Assembly: GCF_009668025.1 (NCBI RefSeq)
Contig: NZ_WJXZ01000014.1
Span: 888,448-952,447 of the forward strand
DNA from: Larkinella terrae
Lineage (GTDB): Bacteria; Bacteroidota; Bacteroidia; Cytophagales; Spirosomataceae
Direction: 5' to 3'
DNA length: 64,000 bases
Shown: positions 53,418 through 62,636 of the stretch, piece by piece
Position numbering within the stretch: the stretch's first letter is position 1
How the letters are laid out: each line of letters begins with the position of its first letter
Notes under the pieces: model-generated
The model's database searches: none
Told to the model about the DNA's origin: nothing
Seen by the model: the letters and a program-made list of their open reading frames with translations, nothing else
Translations under genes and position numbers: made by a program

Positions 53418-54542
53418 ATGAAACGAATTTGTATCGGTTTTTTGCTGCTCTGTATGATGGCTGCCGACGGTTTTGCGCAAACGCTTCCTCAACTTGTCGA
53501 TGCGGTTCGGAAGCAGTTTGCACCGGATAAACGCGTGGCCATTTTCAACGTTGAAGTCGATTCTACCGGCCAGTTGACGGGGTTTACGAATTTGCCGGAG
53601 GCCAAACAGGCCTTGTTGAGCCAGCTCAAGGCCGCCGATATTCCCGTGGTCGATCAGATCCAGCTGCTGCCGGCGGCCTCACTGGGCGAGAAAATTTACG
53701 CCATCGCCAATGTTTCGGTTGCCAACCTGCGGTCGAACGCCCGAAATGCCGCCGAACTGTCGACGCAGGCGCTGTTGGGTATGCCGTTGAAGGTTTGGGA
53801 CAAAGACCGGAGCTGGTACCAGGTGCAAACACCCGATCAATACATCGCCTGGACGGACGCGGGAGCCATTCAACTCATGACCAAAGCCGATTTTGAGCAG
53901 TGGCAATCCGCCGAGAAAGTCATTTTTACGCGCCCTTTTGGTTTTGTCTATAGCCAGCCCGACAAACGCTCCCAAACCGTATCCGATATTGTGGCGGGAA
54001 ACACGCTGGTTCTGGTCAGCGAGCAGCGGCAGTATTTTCAGGTCCGGTATCCCGACGGCCGGACGGGCTATGTTCCCAAGCGCGAAGCGGAGCGGTTTGA
54101 CCGCTGGCAGGCTGCGTCCAGACCCACCGAAGAAGCATTGGTCAGCACGGCGAAACGCTTCATGGGCATTCCGTATTTGTGGGGCGGTACCTCGGTGAAA
54201 GGCATGGATTGCAGCGGTTTTACCAAAACCGTCTACATGCTCAACGGGCAGCTATTGCCGCGCGATGCCTCGCAGCAGGTCAATGTGGGTGAGGAAATCG
54301 CTACACCGGGGAAAAACTTCGCCGAGCTTAGACCGGGTGACCTGCTTTTCTTCGGCGAACCCGCCACCGGCGACAAACCCGAGCGCGTGGTTCACGTCGG
54401 CATGTGGATCGGTAACAACGAGTTTATTCACTCATCCGGCCACATTCGCATCACGAGCGTCGATCCGTCGGCCCCCAACTTTGACGTCTATGAACTGAAC
54501 CGGTTTCTGCGCGCGAAGCGGGTGGCGAAAAATGGGATTTGA
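53418..54542 (+). CDS. NlpC/P60 (C40) peptidase with SH3-like domains
   Basis: A 374-residue secreted cell-wall peptidase. It has a signal peptide (about 1-21), two SH3b-like segments (about 95-160 and 165-225), then the catalytic NlpC/P60 domain. The Cys is in M-D-C-S-G-F-T-K (about 258), the His in V-V-H-V-G-M-W (about 322), and a second His in H-S-S-G. Such enzymes cut the gamma-D-Glu-diaminopimelate bond of peptidoglycan, releasing L-Ala-D-Glu. That product fits the epimerase at 49258, so the two may act in one pathway. Confidence 0.88.
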   Translation: MKRICIGFLLLCMMAADGFAQTLPQLVDAVRKQFAPDKRVAIFNVEVDSTGQLTGFTNLPEAKQALLSQLKAADIPVVDQIQLLPAASLGEKIYAIANVSVANLRSNARNAAELSTQALLGMPLKVWDKDRSWYQVQTPDQYIAWTDAGAIQLMTKADFEQWQSAEKVIFTRPFGFVYSQPDKRSQTVSDIVAGNTLVLVSEQRQYFQVRYPDGRTGYVPKREAERFDRWQAASRPTEEALVSTAKRFMGIPYLWGGTSVKGMDCSGFTKTVYMLNGQLLPRDASQQVNVGEEIATPGKNFAELRPGDLLFFGEPATGDKPERVVHVGMWIGNNEFIHSSGHIRITSVDPSAPNFDVYELNRFLRAKRVAKNGI

Positions 54543-54545
54543 TGG

Positions 54546-54653
54546 TGACCATTGACGATAGACCATTGACGATTGACCATCGACTAAGGACAATTGACCA
54601 TTGGCAAAAGCCATAGGCTTATTAGCGTCCAATTAATGGTCAATGGTCAATCG
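54546..54653. repeat. GACCATTGACGATAGACC word repeat
   Basis: Three tandem gaccattgac words are followed after 50 bp by the inverted form (aatggtcaatggtcaatcg). It is related to 17696-17790. It directly follows the NlpC/P60 stop. Confidence 0.7.
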
Positions 54654-54688
54654 TCTCTTGTCTCACCGCTTTTATCTCGATAAAAATC

Positions 54689-55552
54689 ATGCCACCTCCA
54701 GTCCCGGTTTACAAACTTCAGGCTTTTCCGAGGCACGAGCCCAACGCACTTTTTTACATGACGCGGCTGGAAAAGCTGGTGCAGGAATTAAAGGGAATCG
54801 ACAAACCGCACTCGCACACGTTTTACCTGGTGATGTGGATCATTAAAGGCAGTGGCACGCATACGATCGACTTCAAAACCTATTCCATTGCGCCCCGGCA
54901 GCTTTATTTTCTGACGCCCGGCCAGGTCCACAGCTGGCAATTGTCGCAGGACATCGAAGGTTTCAACCTGTTTTTTGAAGCAAATTTTTTTCGGAGCCGG
55001 TTCAGAAACCGCTTGTTTCAATACTCTTTTTTTCATTCGCACCAGCACCAGCCACTGCTGGAAGTGGAGAATTCACCGGCTCTGTTTCAGGATTTGTTTC
55101 AATATGCCTGGCAGGAATACGACTCGCGGCAACCCAACCGGCCGGAGGTTTTTCTTTCATTTGTCCATCTCATCCTGGAAACCGCCAACCGGTTGTATAC
55201 GGAGCGGCAAACGGACACGGAAATCCATTTGTTCGACCGGATTCGGCAGTATGAAGAATTGCTGGAACAGCAGTTTCTGACGGTTCGGGAGGTGGCGTCG
55301 TATGCCGAACAGATGCATTTAACCCCCAATTACCTCAATTTTATCTGTAAAAAAGTGTTGGGAAAAACCGCCAGCCAACTCTGGCACGAACGACTGATTA
55401 TCGAAGCGCAACGCCTGTTGACGCACACGGCGCAATCGGTCAAGGAAATCGGGTTTCGGCTGGGCTTTGAAGATCCTTCCTATTTTGTCCGGTTTTTCAA
55501 AAAGCACACCCGCCAGACGCCCGCCGAGTTTCGCCAGACTATTTCTGCGTAA
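54689..55552 (+). CDS. AraC-family transcriptional regulator
   Basis: A 287-residue regulator with an N-terminal cupin-like domain (about 30-110) and a C-terminal AraC double HTH (about 185-285). The latter shows H-L-T-P-N-Y-L-N-F-I-C-K-K (first HTH) and G-F-E-D-P-S-Y-F-V-R-F-F-K-K (second). The sensed ligand is unknown. It stands alone after a palindromic word repeat. Confidence 0.87.
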   Translation: MPPPVPVYKLQAFPRHEPNALFYMTRLEKLVQELKGIDKPHSHTFYLVMWIIKGSGTHTIDFKTYSIAPRQLYFLTPGQVHSWQLSQDIEGFNLFFEANFFRSRFRNRLFQYSFFHSHQHQPLLEVENSPALFQDLFQYAWQEYDSRQPNRPEVFLSFVHLILETANRLYTERQTDTEIHLFDRIRQYEELLEQQFLTVREVASYAEQMHLTPNYLNFICKKVLGKTASQLWHERLIIEAQRLLTHTAQSVKEIGFRLGFEDPSYFVRFFKKHTRQTPAEFRQTISA

Positions 55553-55656
55553 TCGTTGATTTGTACCATACCTCTCCGGTTTTGTCTTTCCGTTTGGAAA
55601 AACCGCCTGGTACCTTTGCCCTGTACTCACGAACTAACTCGATGAGTACGTGAGCC

Positions 55657-56064
55657 ATGCTAAAAGACAATCGATTATACAGCGTCGTATTCAATAAATG
55701 CCCCCGCTGCCACCAGGGCGACTTTTTCGTCACTAGCAGCGCCTACAGCCGCCGGTTCGACGACATGCACGAAACGTGCGAGCATTGCGGGGAAGTGCTC
55801 ATGCCCGAACCGGGCTTCTACTGGGGTTCGATGTTCGTGAGTTATGCGTTTTACACCCTGTACACCCTGGCAACCTTCTTTACGTTTGTCACCTGGCTGA
55901 AGGTTGATCTGGATTATTACCTGATCGGTCTGGTTCCAACGCTGGTGTTGCTGACGCCGTACTTTTTCCGGCTGGCCCGCCGTTCGTGGCTGACCTTTTT
56001 CATTGCGTATGATCCGCAGAAAAACCGGCGAACGGAAGGGAAGCAACTGAAAGTTTCGGCTTGA
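55657..56064 (+). CDS. DUF983 family membrane protein
   Basis: A 135-residue protein with a zinc-ribbon-like pair of motifs (C-P-R-C-H near 14 and C-E-H-C-G near 44) and two transmembrane helices (about 60-82 and 88-108). This is the layout of DUF983, a family of unknown function found in Bacteroidota and alphaproteobacteria. The stop is followed after 10 bp by a CCGCTGACAGGG repeat cluster. Confidence 0.8.
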   Translation: MLKDNRLYSVVFNKCPRCHQGDFFVTSSAYSRRFDDMHETCEHCGEVLMPEPGFYWGSMFVSYAFYTLYTLATFFTFVTWLKVDLDYYLIGLVPTLVLLTPYFFRLARRSWLTFFIAYDPQKNRRTEGKQLKVSA

Positions 56065-56073
56065 CTAACTCCA

Positions 56074-56313
56074 CCGCTGACAGGGTGTCGTGCCCTGACA
56101 GCGGTCGAAGACCCTGTCAGCGGCTGGTTAGCTATTTATTGGAAACAATATTGCTATTACTGAATAGAAAGGAAAACACAGTCAGCGTCTGGCTAATTAA
56201 TTGCCGCTGGCCGGGTCTTTCTTTTTTATAAGTATTTGAATAAAAAGAGGTTAATAAGCCATCTTGCCGCTGACAGGGTCTTCGACCGTATCGACGGCCC
56301 GGCGCTGTCAGGG
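56074..56313. repeat. CCGCTGWCAGGG-family repeat cluster between convergent genes
   Basis: Copies are at 56074-56085, 56093-56104 (inverted), 56112-56123 (inverted) and 56267-56278, plus gcgctgtcaggg at 56302-56313. Degenerate copies lie between them. It spans the whole gap between DUF983 and the sugar isomerase, both of which end into it. Confidence 0.8.
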
Positions 56314-56318
56314 CAGGG

Positions 56319-57155
56319 CTACTTCAATCCCTGCAGAAAGGCCACGCTTTCCGGCATTTGCTCCATCGAGCGCGACGATTCGTCTTCGATGAAAAAGTGC
56401 TTGACGCCGGATTTTTTGGCTTGTTTCATGATCTCGGCGATACCCAGATCGCCTTTGCCAATCGCTACGTTTGATTCCACATCGACGTGGCCGGTGTTGT
56501 TACCGGGCGTGCCGGGTTTGCGGTCTTTCAGGTGCATCAGCGGGAAGCGGTGCGGGTATTTTTTCAGGAGCGCAATCGGGTCCTGACCCGGGTGCTTCAC
56601 CCAGAAAACATCCATTTCAAAATTTACGTACTGCGGTTCGAGGTTTTCGGCCAGGTAATCGAAAAATGTGCCGTCTTTGTAAGGTTGAAATTCGTAGCCG
56701 TGAATGTGGTAACAAAAGGAAAGCCCGTGATCTTTCAGCAGTTTACCGGCGGTATTGAGCACATCCGACGCTTTTTTGGCATCTTCCAGCGTAAAGACGT
56801 CGCCATTGTGGGGAATCCAGGCACACATTACGTATTTGACACCCAGTGCTTTAGCCTCATCGATCACCTTCGGCACGTTGTTCGCCAGATCCTCATACGA
56901 CGCCCCGGTGCTAATCGGTTTCAGCCCATTTTTATCGAGTAATTTCCGGAAATCCGCGTAGGAGAGTCCATACGTTCCGGCGAGTTCAACCTCCCGAAAT
57001 CCCATTTCCCGGACTTTCGCCATCGTACCGGCCACGTCTTTCGGAAACTGCGCCCGAAAACTATACAACTGCAGGCCCACCGGAGATTTCGGCTGCGCGA
57101 AGCCCGAAGCGGCCAGGCCGACAACAAACAGAGTAGAAAACAGAAGCTTTTTCAT
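56319..57155 (-). CDS. secreted sugar phosphate isomerase/epimerase (TIM-barrel)
   Basis: A 278-residue protein with a signal peptide (about 1-20, ending S-G-F-A-Q) and an AP-endonuclease-2-like TIM barrel. Typical features are G-L-Q-L-Y-S-F-R near the start, M-G-F-R-E-V-E-L-A-G, and metal-ligand-type residues in Y-H-I-H-G-Y-E and V-N-F-E-M-D-V. Bacteroidota carry many exported members of this family, which act on sugars. The substrate is unknown. It ends five bases before a repeat cluster. Confidence 0.87.
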   Translation of the reverse strand: MKKLLFSTLFVVGLAASGFAQPKSPVGLQLYSFRAQFPKDVAGTMAKVREMGFREVELAGTYGLSYADFRKLLDKNGLKPISTGASYEDLANNVPKVIDEAKALGVKYVMCAWIPHNGDVFTLEDAKKASDVLNTAGKLLKDHGLSFCYHIHGYEFQPYKDGTFFDYLAENLEPQYVNFEMDVFWVKHPGQDPIALLKKYPHRFPLMHLKDRKPGTPGNNTGHVDVESNVAIGKGDLGIAEIMKQAKKSGVKHFFIEDESSRSMEQMPESVAFLQGLK

Positions 57156-57267
57156 AGGTTACGGAATTAGGGTTAGCTGATGGGTCGGAGGAATAGTTAA
57201 TCAATTATCATGGTTAATCCCGCTACGGCGGACCGTTTTAATCTGCGAAATCCGGGTTCAGATGGCT

Positions 57268-57675
57268 TTATTTCACCGCCCGCACTTTCTTCACATCCTC
57301 CGCCGAAACCGCTTCGGCTTTGTTGCCAAAACTACTGCGAATAAAGGTCAGGACGTCGGAAATCTCCTTGTCGGACAGAAAATCGTGGGCGGGCATCACG
57401 TTATCGAATGTCTCGCCGTTGATTTCAATGGGCTCCTGTAATCCTTTCAGAATCACATTGATAAGCCGAGTTTTGTCCCCCGTTACCCATTCGGATTGCT
57501 TCAGGGGAGGATTCAGATTCGGTACGCCGGAACCATCAACCTGGTGACAGGACAGGCAATATTGTTCATATACTTGCTGCCCCGGCCCGGCAACGGGTTT
57601 TGGCGCTGGTTTTTTGGTTTGTGCGAAAATAGAGGAAGTCAGAAAGCAAAGACCCAATGCAAACACAATTCTCAT
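57268..57675 (-). CDS. small c-type cytochrome
   Basis: A 135-residue cytochrome c. A signal peptide (about 1-18) is followed by the haem motif C-L-S-C-H (about 41), and a Met ligand is likely in M-P-A-H-D. The fold is a class I monohaem domain. It lies downstream of the two membrane/periplasmic proteins at 57767-60697 and upstream of the isomerase on the same strand, so it may serve as their electron partner. Confidence 0.86.
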   Translation of the reverse strand: MRIVFALGLCFLTSSIFAQTKKPAPKPVAGPGQQVYEQYCLSCHQVDGSGVPNLNPPLKQSEWVTGDKTRLINVILKGLQEPIEINGETFDNVMPAHDFLSDKEISDVLTFIRSSFGNKAEAVSAEDVKKVRAVK

Positions 57676-57766
57676 AATGCAAATTTGACTTTTTGTAAAG
57701 ATAGTCGGGAAGGAGAAGGAACAAAAGGAGTGAGCAAAAAAGCACCTGATCGGCCCGGGCCTTCTT

Positions 57767-59446
57767 TTACATCAATCCATCCTTCACCTGCGTATCAAAA
57801 ACGCCCGTTAGCACCCGTCCATTGCGTTTGACCTGCACCCAAATCCGGTAATGACCCGACCGGGGAAAGGCGTACGGAAATTCCACCATGTTATTGACCT
57901 TCATCTGGTGCGACATCGCAGGCATGGCGGCCATCAAAACCGCATTTTTTTCGGCTTCGGGCAATGTTTTCAAGTGAGAAACATACCGGTCGATGCTATC
58001 GCGGAACGCCTTCGCGTCGGGGTAATGAAAGCTGCGCGTCGTGTCGGCAATGCGATCGACCAGAAACGATTCGGCGGCCATCGAGTACGTTCCGACCGGG
58101 TGCAGGTGAATGTAAACCGTGCCATCGGACCGGACAATGGCCGCGTGACCGCCCATGCCCAGATAAGGCTCCAAAGGCGCGGGTTTGCCCAGCGAGTCGG
58201 CAACGGCGAATTTGAGGAGATACGGCGTACCGGTTTCCAGGATCTGGGCGGGTTTATCGGTCCAGAGCATCGTTGAACCATCGGCCAGCTTCGAACTGGC
58301 GCCCGGGATGCCGCACAGAACCATGTCGTCAGTGAGGTGGGGGAGACCCACGGCATTGGCTTTTACGCCCATCGGTTCCGTTACGAGCCAACTGTCGTCG
58401 CTGTCCGTTTGCAAACCGGAAGCGGTTTTAGAGCGAACAGCCGGGATTGAAATCGTATCCGTCAAGGTTTCCGAAAAACCGCTTCGAAAAACAACATCGG
58501 CATACAGCAAATACTGACCGGCGGGCAGATTCGGTAGATTCGAGCGGAAATCGGTCGTGCTGCTCCGGTCGGGGTGGAGGTGGGCAAACGCGTCTAATCC
58601 CGGTGTCCGAACCAGAAAAACGTGCATGAGTTTGCCGTGATCGGGAACCAGAAAATTCAGGCGACGGCGCTTGATGCCGCCTTCTGCAAAGTGGGACGTA
58701 TCGATCCGAATGGTCAGCTCCGCTTGTCCGGAGGTTGTCAGCGCTACTTTTGATTCGACGGGCATCGGCGCATACAATTCGTGATTCCGGTAGTCGTCGG
58801 CCCAACTGGTCCACCAGGTTCGCCAGCCGGTTAGCCCAACGCCCAGCAGCAGCGCGGCAATGCCCATGCCAACCAGGCGTTTCCGCCGAAGCGAAACCGA
58901 GACCGACTGCCCGGGTTTCAGGGTTCCGTCGGCCAGACTTGCCCCGACGGTGGTGATGAACAGGATCACCAGCAAAAGTCCGAGGGCCGCCAGACCCAAG
59001 CCGGTGCCGGTGGGCATGGGTTGCATTTTCGTCGGAATCGACAAAACCGGGGCTATAATCGTGGCTTTGCCATCGGGACCGTCGAGTTTTAATTCGACGC
59101 TGGACGAACCGGAATCCATCATCCAGACGACGCCTTCAAAGCGGTTTTCGGCAAGGGGTTGTAGCTCATCGTGAACCGGAGCGCCTTCGTCGCCGGAGGA
59201 AAAATAGATTGGCCGGGCCTGCAGCGTTTTAACGCGGCCACTCTCCACAAAAACCGTTATTTTGGCGGTTCCCGGCACCACATCCGGCGGAATCACACTC
59301 ACCAGCACCTGGTACTTTCCGGCCTGTTTCTGCACCAGAACCCCTGGGCTGCCGACGTGGGCCCGCGCAACGAGTGAATGGACGAATGTTAGAATGAGTG
59401 AATAGACCAGTATTCGGAGCGAAAAAGTCCTGATGATTGCCTGCAC
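57767..59446 (-). CDS. secreted His/Met-rich protein with HLHP motifs, metal-handling candidate
   Basis: A 559-residue protein with an N-terminal hydrophobic signal (about 10-28), a transmembrane helix near 148-170 and a second near 190-207. The outer half holds two H-L-H-P motifs, F-A-H-L-H-P-D (about 290) and Y-I-H-L-H-P-V (about 448), and a Met/His stretch (M-A-A-M-P-A-M-S-H-Q-M). Similar HLHP proteins that I recall occur beside copper genes. The start codon is GTG. It is 42 bp from the polytopic partner and 91 bp before the cytochrome c. Copper binding is a guess. Confidence 0.6.
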   Translation of the reverse strand: MQAIIRTFSLRILVYSLILTFVHSLVARAHVGSPGVLVQKQAGKYQVLVSVIPPDVVPGTAKITVFVESGRVKTLQARPIYFSSGDEGAPVHDELQPLAENRFEGVVWMMDSGSSSVELKLDGPDGKATIIAPVLSIPTKMQPMPTGTGLGLAALGLLLVILFITTVGASLADGTLKPGQSVSVSLRRKRLVGMGIAALLLGVGLTGWRTWWTSWADDYRNHELYAPMPVESKVALTTSGQAELTIRIDTSHFAEGGIKRRRLNFLVPDHGKLMHVFLVRTPGLDAFAHLHPDRSSTTDFRSNLPNLPAGQYLLYADVVFRSGFSETLTDTISIPAVRSKTASGLQTDSDDSWLVTEPMGVKANAVGLPHLTDDMVLCGIPGASSKLADGSTMLWTDKPAQILETGTPYLLKFAVADSLGKPAPLEPYLGMGGHAAIVRSDGTVYIHLHPVGTYSMAAESFLVDRIADTTRSFHYPDAKAFRDSIDRYVSHLKTLPEAEKNAVLMAAMPAMSHQMKVNNMVEFPYAFPRSGHYRIWVQVKRNGRVLTGVFDTQVKDGLM

Positions 59447-59488
59447 GATGCCTTGTTTTAACGCTTAATTCATAACTTTTAACCCGCT

Positions 59489-60697
59489 CTACCGCTGCAC
59501 CCGTTTCATCCAGTTGCCCCACAACAGTCCAACGCGCGCCGAAAGGATAGCGCACAGGATGGCAACGCCAATTCCCTTTAAAAAACCGGCCGTCGACTGA
59601 AGCCAGTACGGGTGGAACGTGTGGTGATACGGCGAGGTCGGATCATCGCTGTACGACATGGAATCGGAGAGAAAAAACCAGTTGCGGGCGTTGGGAGACG
59701 TATGCAGAAACGCGCCAAAATACCACTGCACTACACTGATAATCAGTACGAATGCCGTTCCGGTGAAGACTGCCAGCAGCCAGTCGTTAATCTGGCCGTT
59801 ACCAAACCGGTGAAGCAGTTTATCCAGCACAAAACCGGGAATGACAAGCAACAGCGGAAAAACAAACGCCTGATAATGCGTAATCGGATTCAAAACCGGG
59901 CCGAGTCGGGGCGTTGCCGGGAAAAGCGGCAGAATCCAGCTTGGAATCAGCATGGCGAGCATGTAGGCAATGGCCGTAATGGTGATCGGATACCGTAAGG
60001 GCGATGCGCGCCCGACCGCCAGTAGATAGAACGGAAACGCAATGCCCATCGTGATGTATGCCGAGGAATGGTGCGAGGCCCAGGGCCCCAGCTTTTCGGC
60101 CAGCATGGTGTAGAGGATGCTCAGCAGCAAACCGGCCGCAATCGTAAACATGATTTTGAGCTGGTTCGCCTGTTGTTTATTCCTGGAATTATCGGAAAAT
60201 GGACTGTTTGTCAGGCTGTTGGAAAACCGGTTTTGTAACGCCAGCACGCCGATCATGGCCCCGAACTGCACCGTCATCATCCCCACCAGCAAAACCGTAT
60301 GCGGAGGAGTAAGGATCTGAACGTCAAGTCCGTAGGTGTTGTGCCACCAATCGTCGAAGGGGGCGGATGTGAGCATGGTCAGCGCCCCCCAGACGCAGTA
60401 CATGGCGCCCAGCGAGCCGTAGAAAATACCCCAGAACCGGACCGAATGCGTCCGTTCGGTGTTTCGTCGGGCAAAGGTCAGCTGCAGAATCTTGACTCCC
60501 GAAAACAAGCCGGCCACGACGGCCCCAACGTACATCAGTAAATGCGGGGGCGCAAACAACCCGTCACGACCGATGCTCATGTGCCACATGATGTCCCAGA
60601 GTAAGCCCCAGACAATGCAGAGCGAAGAGAACACGACGGCATAAATGTACGTGGGTATTTTGGTTAGCGTAACGCTGGGTGACAGGGTGGCTTGCAT
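59489..60697 (-). CDS. polytopic membrane protein with duplicated D-x3-H...D...PPH motif
   Basis: A 402-residue protein of about nine transmembrane helices. Two similar motifs stand in the N half: W-D-I-M-W-H...G-R-D...A-P-P-H (Asp35, His39, Asp45, His52) and F-D-D-W-W-H...G-L-D...T-P-P-H (Asp115, His119, Asp125, His133). They look like a duplicated metal-binding site. More His lie in W-A-S-H-H-S-S and Y-H-H-T-F-H-P. I know no named family. With the HLHP protein and cytochrome c it forms a probable operon. Confidence 0.65.
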   Translation of the reverse strand: MQATLSPSVTLTKIPTYIYAVVFSSLCIVWGLLWDIMWHMSIGRDGLFAPPHLLMYVGAVVAGLFSGVKILQLTFARRNTERTHSVRFWGIFYGSLGAMYCVWGALTMLTSAPFDDWWHNTYGLDVQILTPPHTVLLVGMMTVQFGAMIGVLALQNRFSNSLTNSPFSDNSRNKQQANQLKIMFTIAAGLLLSILYTMLAEKLGPWASHHSSAYITMGIAFPFYLLAVGRASPLRYPITITAIAYMLAMLIPSWILPLFPATPRLGPVLNPITHYQAFVFPLLLVIPGFVLDKLLHRFGNGQINDWLLAVFTGTAFVLIISVVQWYFGAFLHTSPNARNWFFLSDSMSYSDDPTSPYHHTFHPYWLQSTAGFLKGIGVAILCAILSARVGLLWGNWMKRVQR

Positions 60698-60800
60698 GAA
60701 CGTTTCATCGGTTAGGAGAATGGTTGGTAAATATAGGAAAAAGGCCCTAGTAACGCTATTTTCGGAATGTGCCGGAACCAGAATATACTACTGCGTTTAA

Positions 60801-60831
60801 CCAGAAAAAGGCCCATCGGGCCTTTTTCTGG
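60801..60831 (-). terminator. perfect 14-bp palindrome, terminator
   Basis: The arms 60801-60814 (ccagaaaaaggccc) and 60818-60831 are exact reverse complements with a three-base loop, lying 28 bp past the DUF6582 stop. The A and T tracts on both sides allow termination from either direction. Confidence 0.8.
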
Positions 60832-60859
60832 TGTAGATGAATCGTATCAAAAAACGGTG

Positions 60860-61108
60860 TCAATCGGCCTTGATTTCGATGTCGTGCTTTTTGGCCGCCC
60901 TTCGAATCCGCTCTCTGATCGTTTCTACCTCGTCCGGATCGTACTTGGCCGCGTTGTCTTTGTGGTTGATGTACGACCACGCTGCCCGAACGTGTTCCGG
61001 CGTATCAATTGGGTACTTTTTGTTGGTCGGGTCGGCAAACGTTACGTCGCCATATTGATGCTGCCCCTCTTTCGGACTCACATCCTCCCGTCGATCAATT
61101 TTGTTCAT
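60860..61108 (-). CDS. DUF6582-like small protein
   Basis: An 82-residue soluble protein rich in charged residues (Y-P-I-D-T-P-E-H-V-R-A-A-W-S-Y-I-N near 33). I recall such short proteins as DUF6582; this is from memory. It has no signal and no partner gene. A perfect terminator palindrome follows it. Confidence 0.7.
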   Translation of the reverse strand: MNKIDRREDVSPKEGQHQYGDVTFADPTNKKYPIDTPEHVRAAWSYINHKDNAAKYDPDEVETIRERIRRAAKKHDIEIKAD

Positions 61109-61467
61109 AACGTTGATTGTTTTGTACTAACTCCCCTAACTCGCCTGACGTTAAAAAGTTGCCATTTGCTTCCGATAACAAGGTAAAGGCGCTGCTTTTC
61201 AGGCATAAGCAACTTCCTCACTGACTTGTAAGGACCGGTTTTTACATTCCAGACCGGGAAAACTGCCACCGGATAGCTTCGAAACCGACCGGGCATCTTG
61301 CGGACGCATCAATTGGCCGGGAAAAATGAAAAGCATTCGATTTATACGTCAGAAATAATACTAGATTAGCGCGTAAAAACGGGTGAAGAAGGTGACTGAT
61401 TACGTCGGTCTTTCCCTTTTTGCCCCTGTTTTTCGCTAAATCCTAAACTCATTTTAACCCGGTACGT
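61109..61467. other. intergenic gap without a recognised gene
   Basis: I see no reading frame with coding features and no strong palindrome in this 359-bp gap. It must hold the promoters of the divergent DUF6582 and alcohol-dehydrogenase genes, but no clear TAnnTTTG box was found. Confidence 0.5.
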
Positions 61468-62571
61468 ATGCGTTCTAAAGCGGCCCTTGCCACGGGCAAC
61501 GGAAGTTTTCAAATTGATTTTATCGAAGTGGGCGAACCGCAGGGCGACGAGGTTCTGGTCGAGCTGAAGGCTGCCGGAATCTGCCACACCGATTTCGACT
61601 CGATGTCGTGGAATAAACCGCTCGTGATGGGCCACGAAGGTGCGGGCATTGTCCGCAGCGTTGGCCCCGGTGTCCGCAAGGTCCAGCCCGGCGATGCAGT
61701 GATTCTGAACTGGGCGATTCCGTGCGGCCAGTGCTTTCAGTGCGCCGAAGGAAATCTGCACATCTGCGAGGTCAATTCGCCGGTAACATCGGGCAACCGC
61801 GCCAGCGGAGGACATGCCGCGCTGGAACGCACGATGTTCCAGAACCAGCCAATCGAACGCGCATTTAGCCTGGGTACATTGTCGGAATACACCGTCGTGC
61901 GGGAAGCCGCCGTCGTTAAAACCGGCATTGCAATTCCGTTCGCGTCGGCCGCCATTGTCGGTTGCGGAGTGATGACCGGTTTTGGCTCGGTAGTCAATGC
62001 CGCGCAGGTCAAACCGGGTCGTTCGGTGGTGGTACTGGGAACCGGTGGCGTCGGGCTGAACGTCATTCAGGGCGCACGAATTGCCGGGGCCGCGATGATT
62101 ATTGCGGTGGACATCAATGCCAACCGACTGGAAATGGCGAAGCAATACGGCGCAACTCACACCATTCAGCCTGAGCGCGACGATGTGGAACTGTTGCAGG
62201 TGGCGCAGCAGGTGAAAGGGCTGACGGGTGGCCGGGGAGCGGATTATGCCTTTGAATGCACGGCCATTCCCGAACTCGGTGCGGCTCCGCTGGCGATGGT
62301 CCGAAACGCCGGAATCGCCTGTCAGGTCAGCGGCATCGAGCAGAAAATCACCATCGACATGAACCTCTTCGAGTGGGATAAAATTTACATCAATCCGCTC
62401 TACGGCAAATGCCGCCCGGAAATCGACATTCCCATTTTGCTGAAGCTCTACCAGAAAGGCGACCTGAAGCTCGACGAAATGGTAACGCGAACCTACACCC
62501 TCGACGACCTGCAGCAAGCGTTTGACGACATGCGCAACGGTCTGAACGCGAAAGGCGTGGTGGTTTTTTAA
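61468..62571 (+). CDS. zinc-dependent alcohol dehydrogenase (MDR family)
   Basis: A 367-residue medium-chain dehydrogenase. The catalytic zinc is bound by C-H-T-D (about 39) and G-H-E-G-A-G (about 60), the structural zinc by [16 protein letters not shown], and the NAD(P) motif is L-G-T-G-G-V-G-L (about 192). It resembles class III/aryl-alcohol dehydrogenases. The preferred alcohol or aldehyde cannot be read. Confidence 0.93.
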   Translation: MRSKAALATGNGSFQIDFIEVGEPQGDEVLVELKAAGICHTDFDSMSWNKPLVMGHEGAGIVRSVGPGVRKVQPGDAVILNWAIPCGQCFQCAEGNLHICEVNSPVTSGNRASGGHAALERTMFQNQPIERAFSLGTLSEYTVVREAAVVKTGIAIPFASAAIVGCGVMTGFGSVVNAAQVKPGRSVVVLGTGGVGLNVIQGARIAGAAMIIAVDINANRLEMAKQYGATHTIQPERDDVELLQVAQQVKGLTGGRGADYAFECTAIPELGAAPLAMVRNAGIACQVSGIEQKITIDMNLFEWDKIYINPLYGKCRPEIDIPILLKLYQKGDLKLDEMVTRTYTLDDLQQAFDDMRNGLNAKGVVVF

Positions 62572-62636
62572 TTCAATTTGCTCTAAAGGGGATTTATTTT
62601 AACGTGAACAAGGAGATGTTTGGCCCCATAGGGGTC

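Noticed and set aside
59489-60697. Assignment of the duplicated-motif protein as a methane monooxygenase subunit
   Set aside because: Only the spacing of one D-x3-H-x12-H set agrees; the rest of the sequence and the partner genes do not match.
61366-62517. Long minus-strand frame opposite the alcohol dehydrogenase
   Set aside because: Antisense shadow; the plus-strand frame has intact zinc and NAD motifs.
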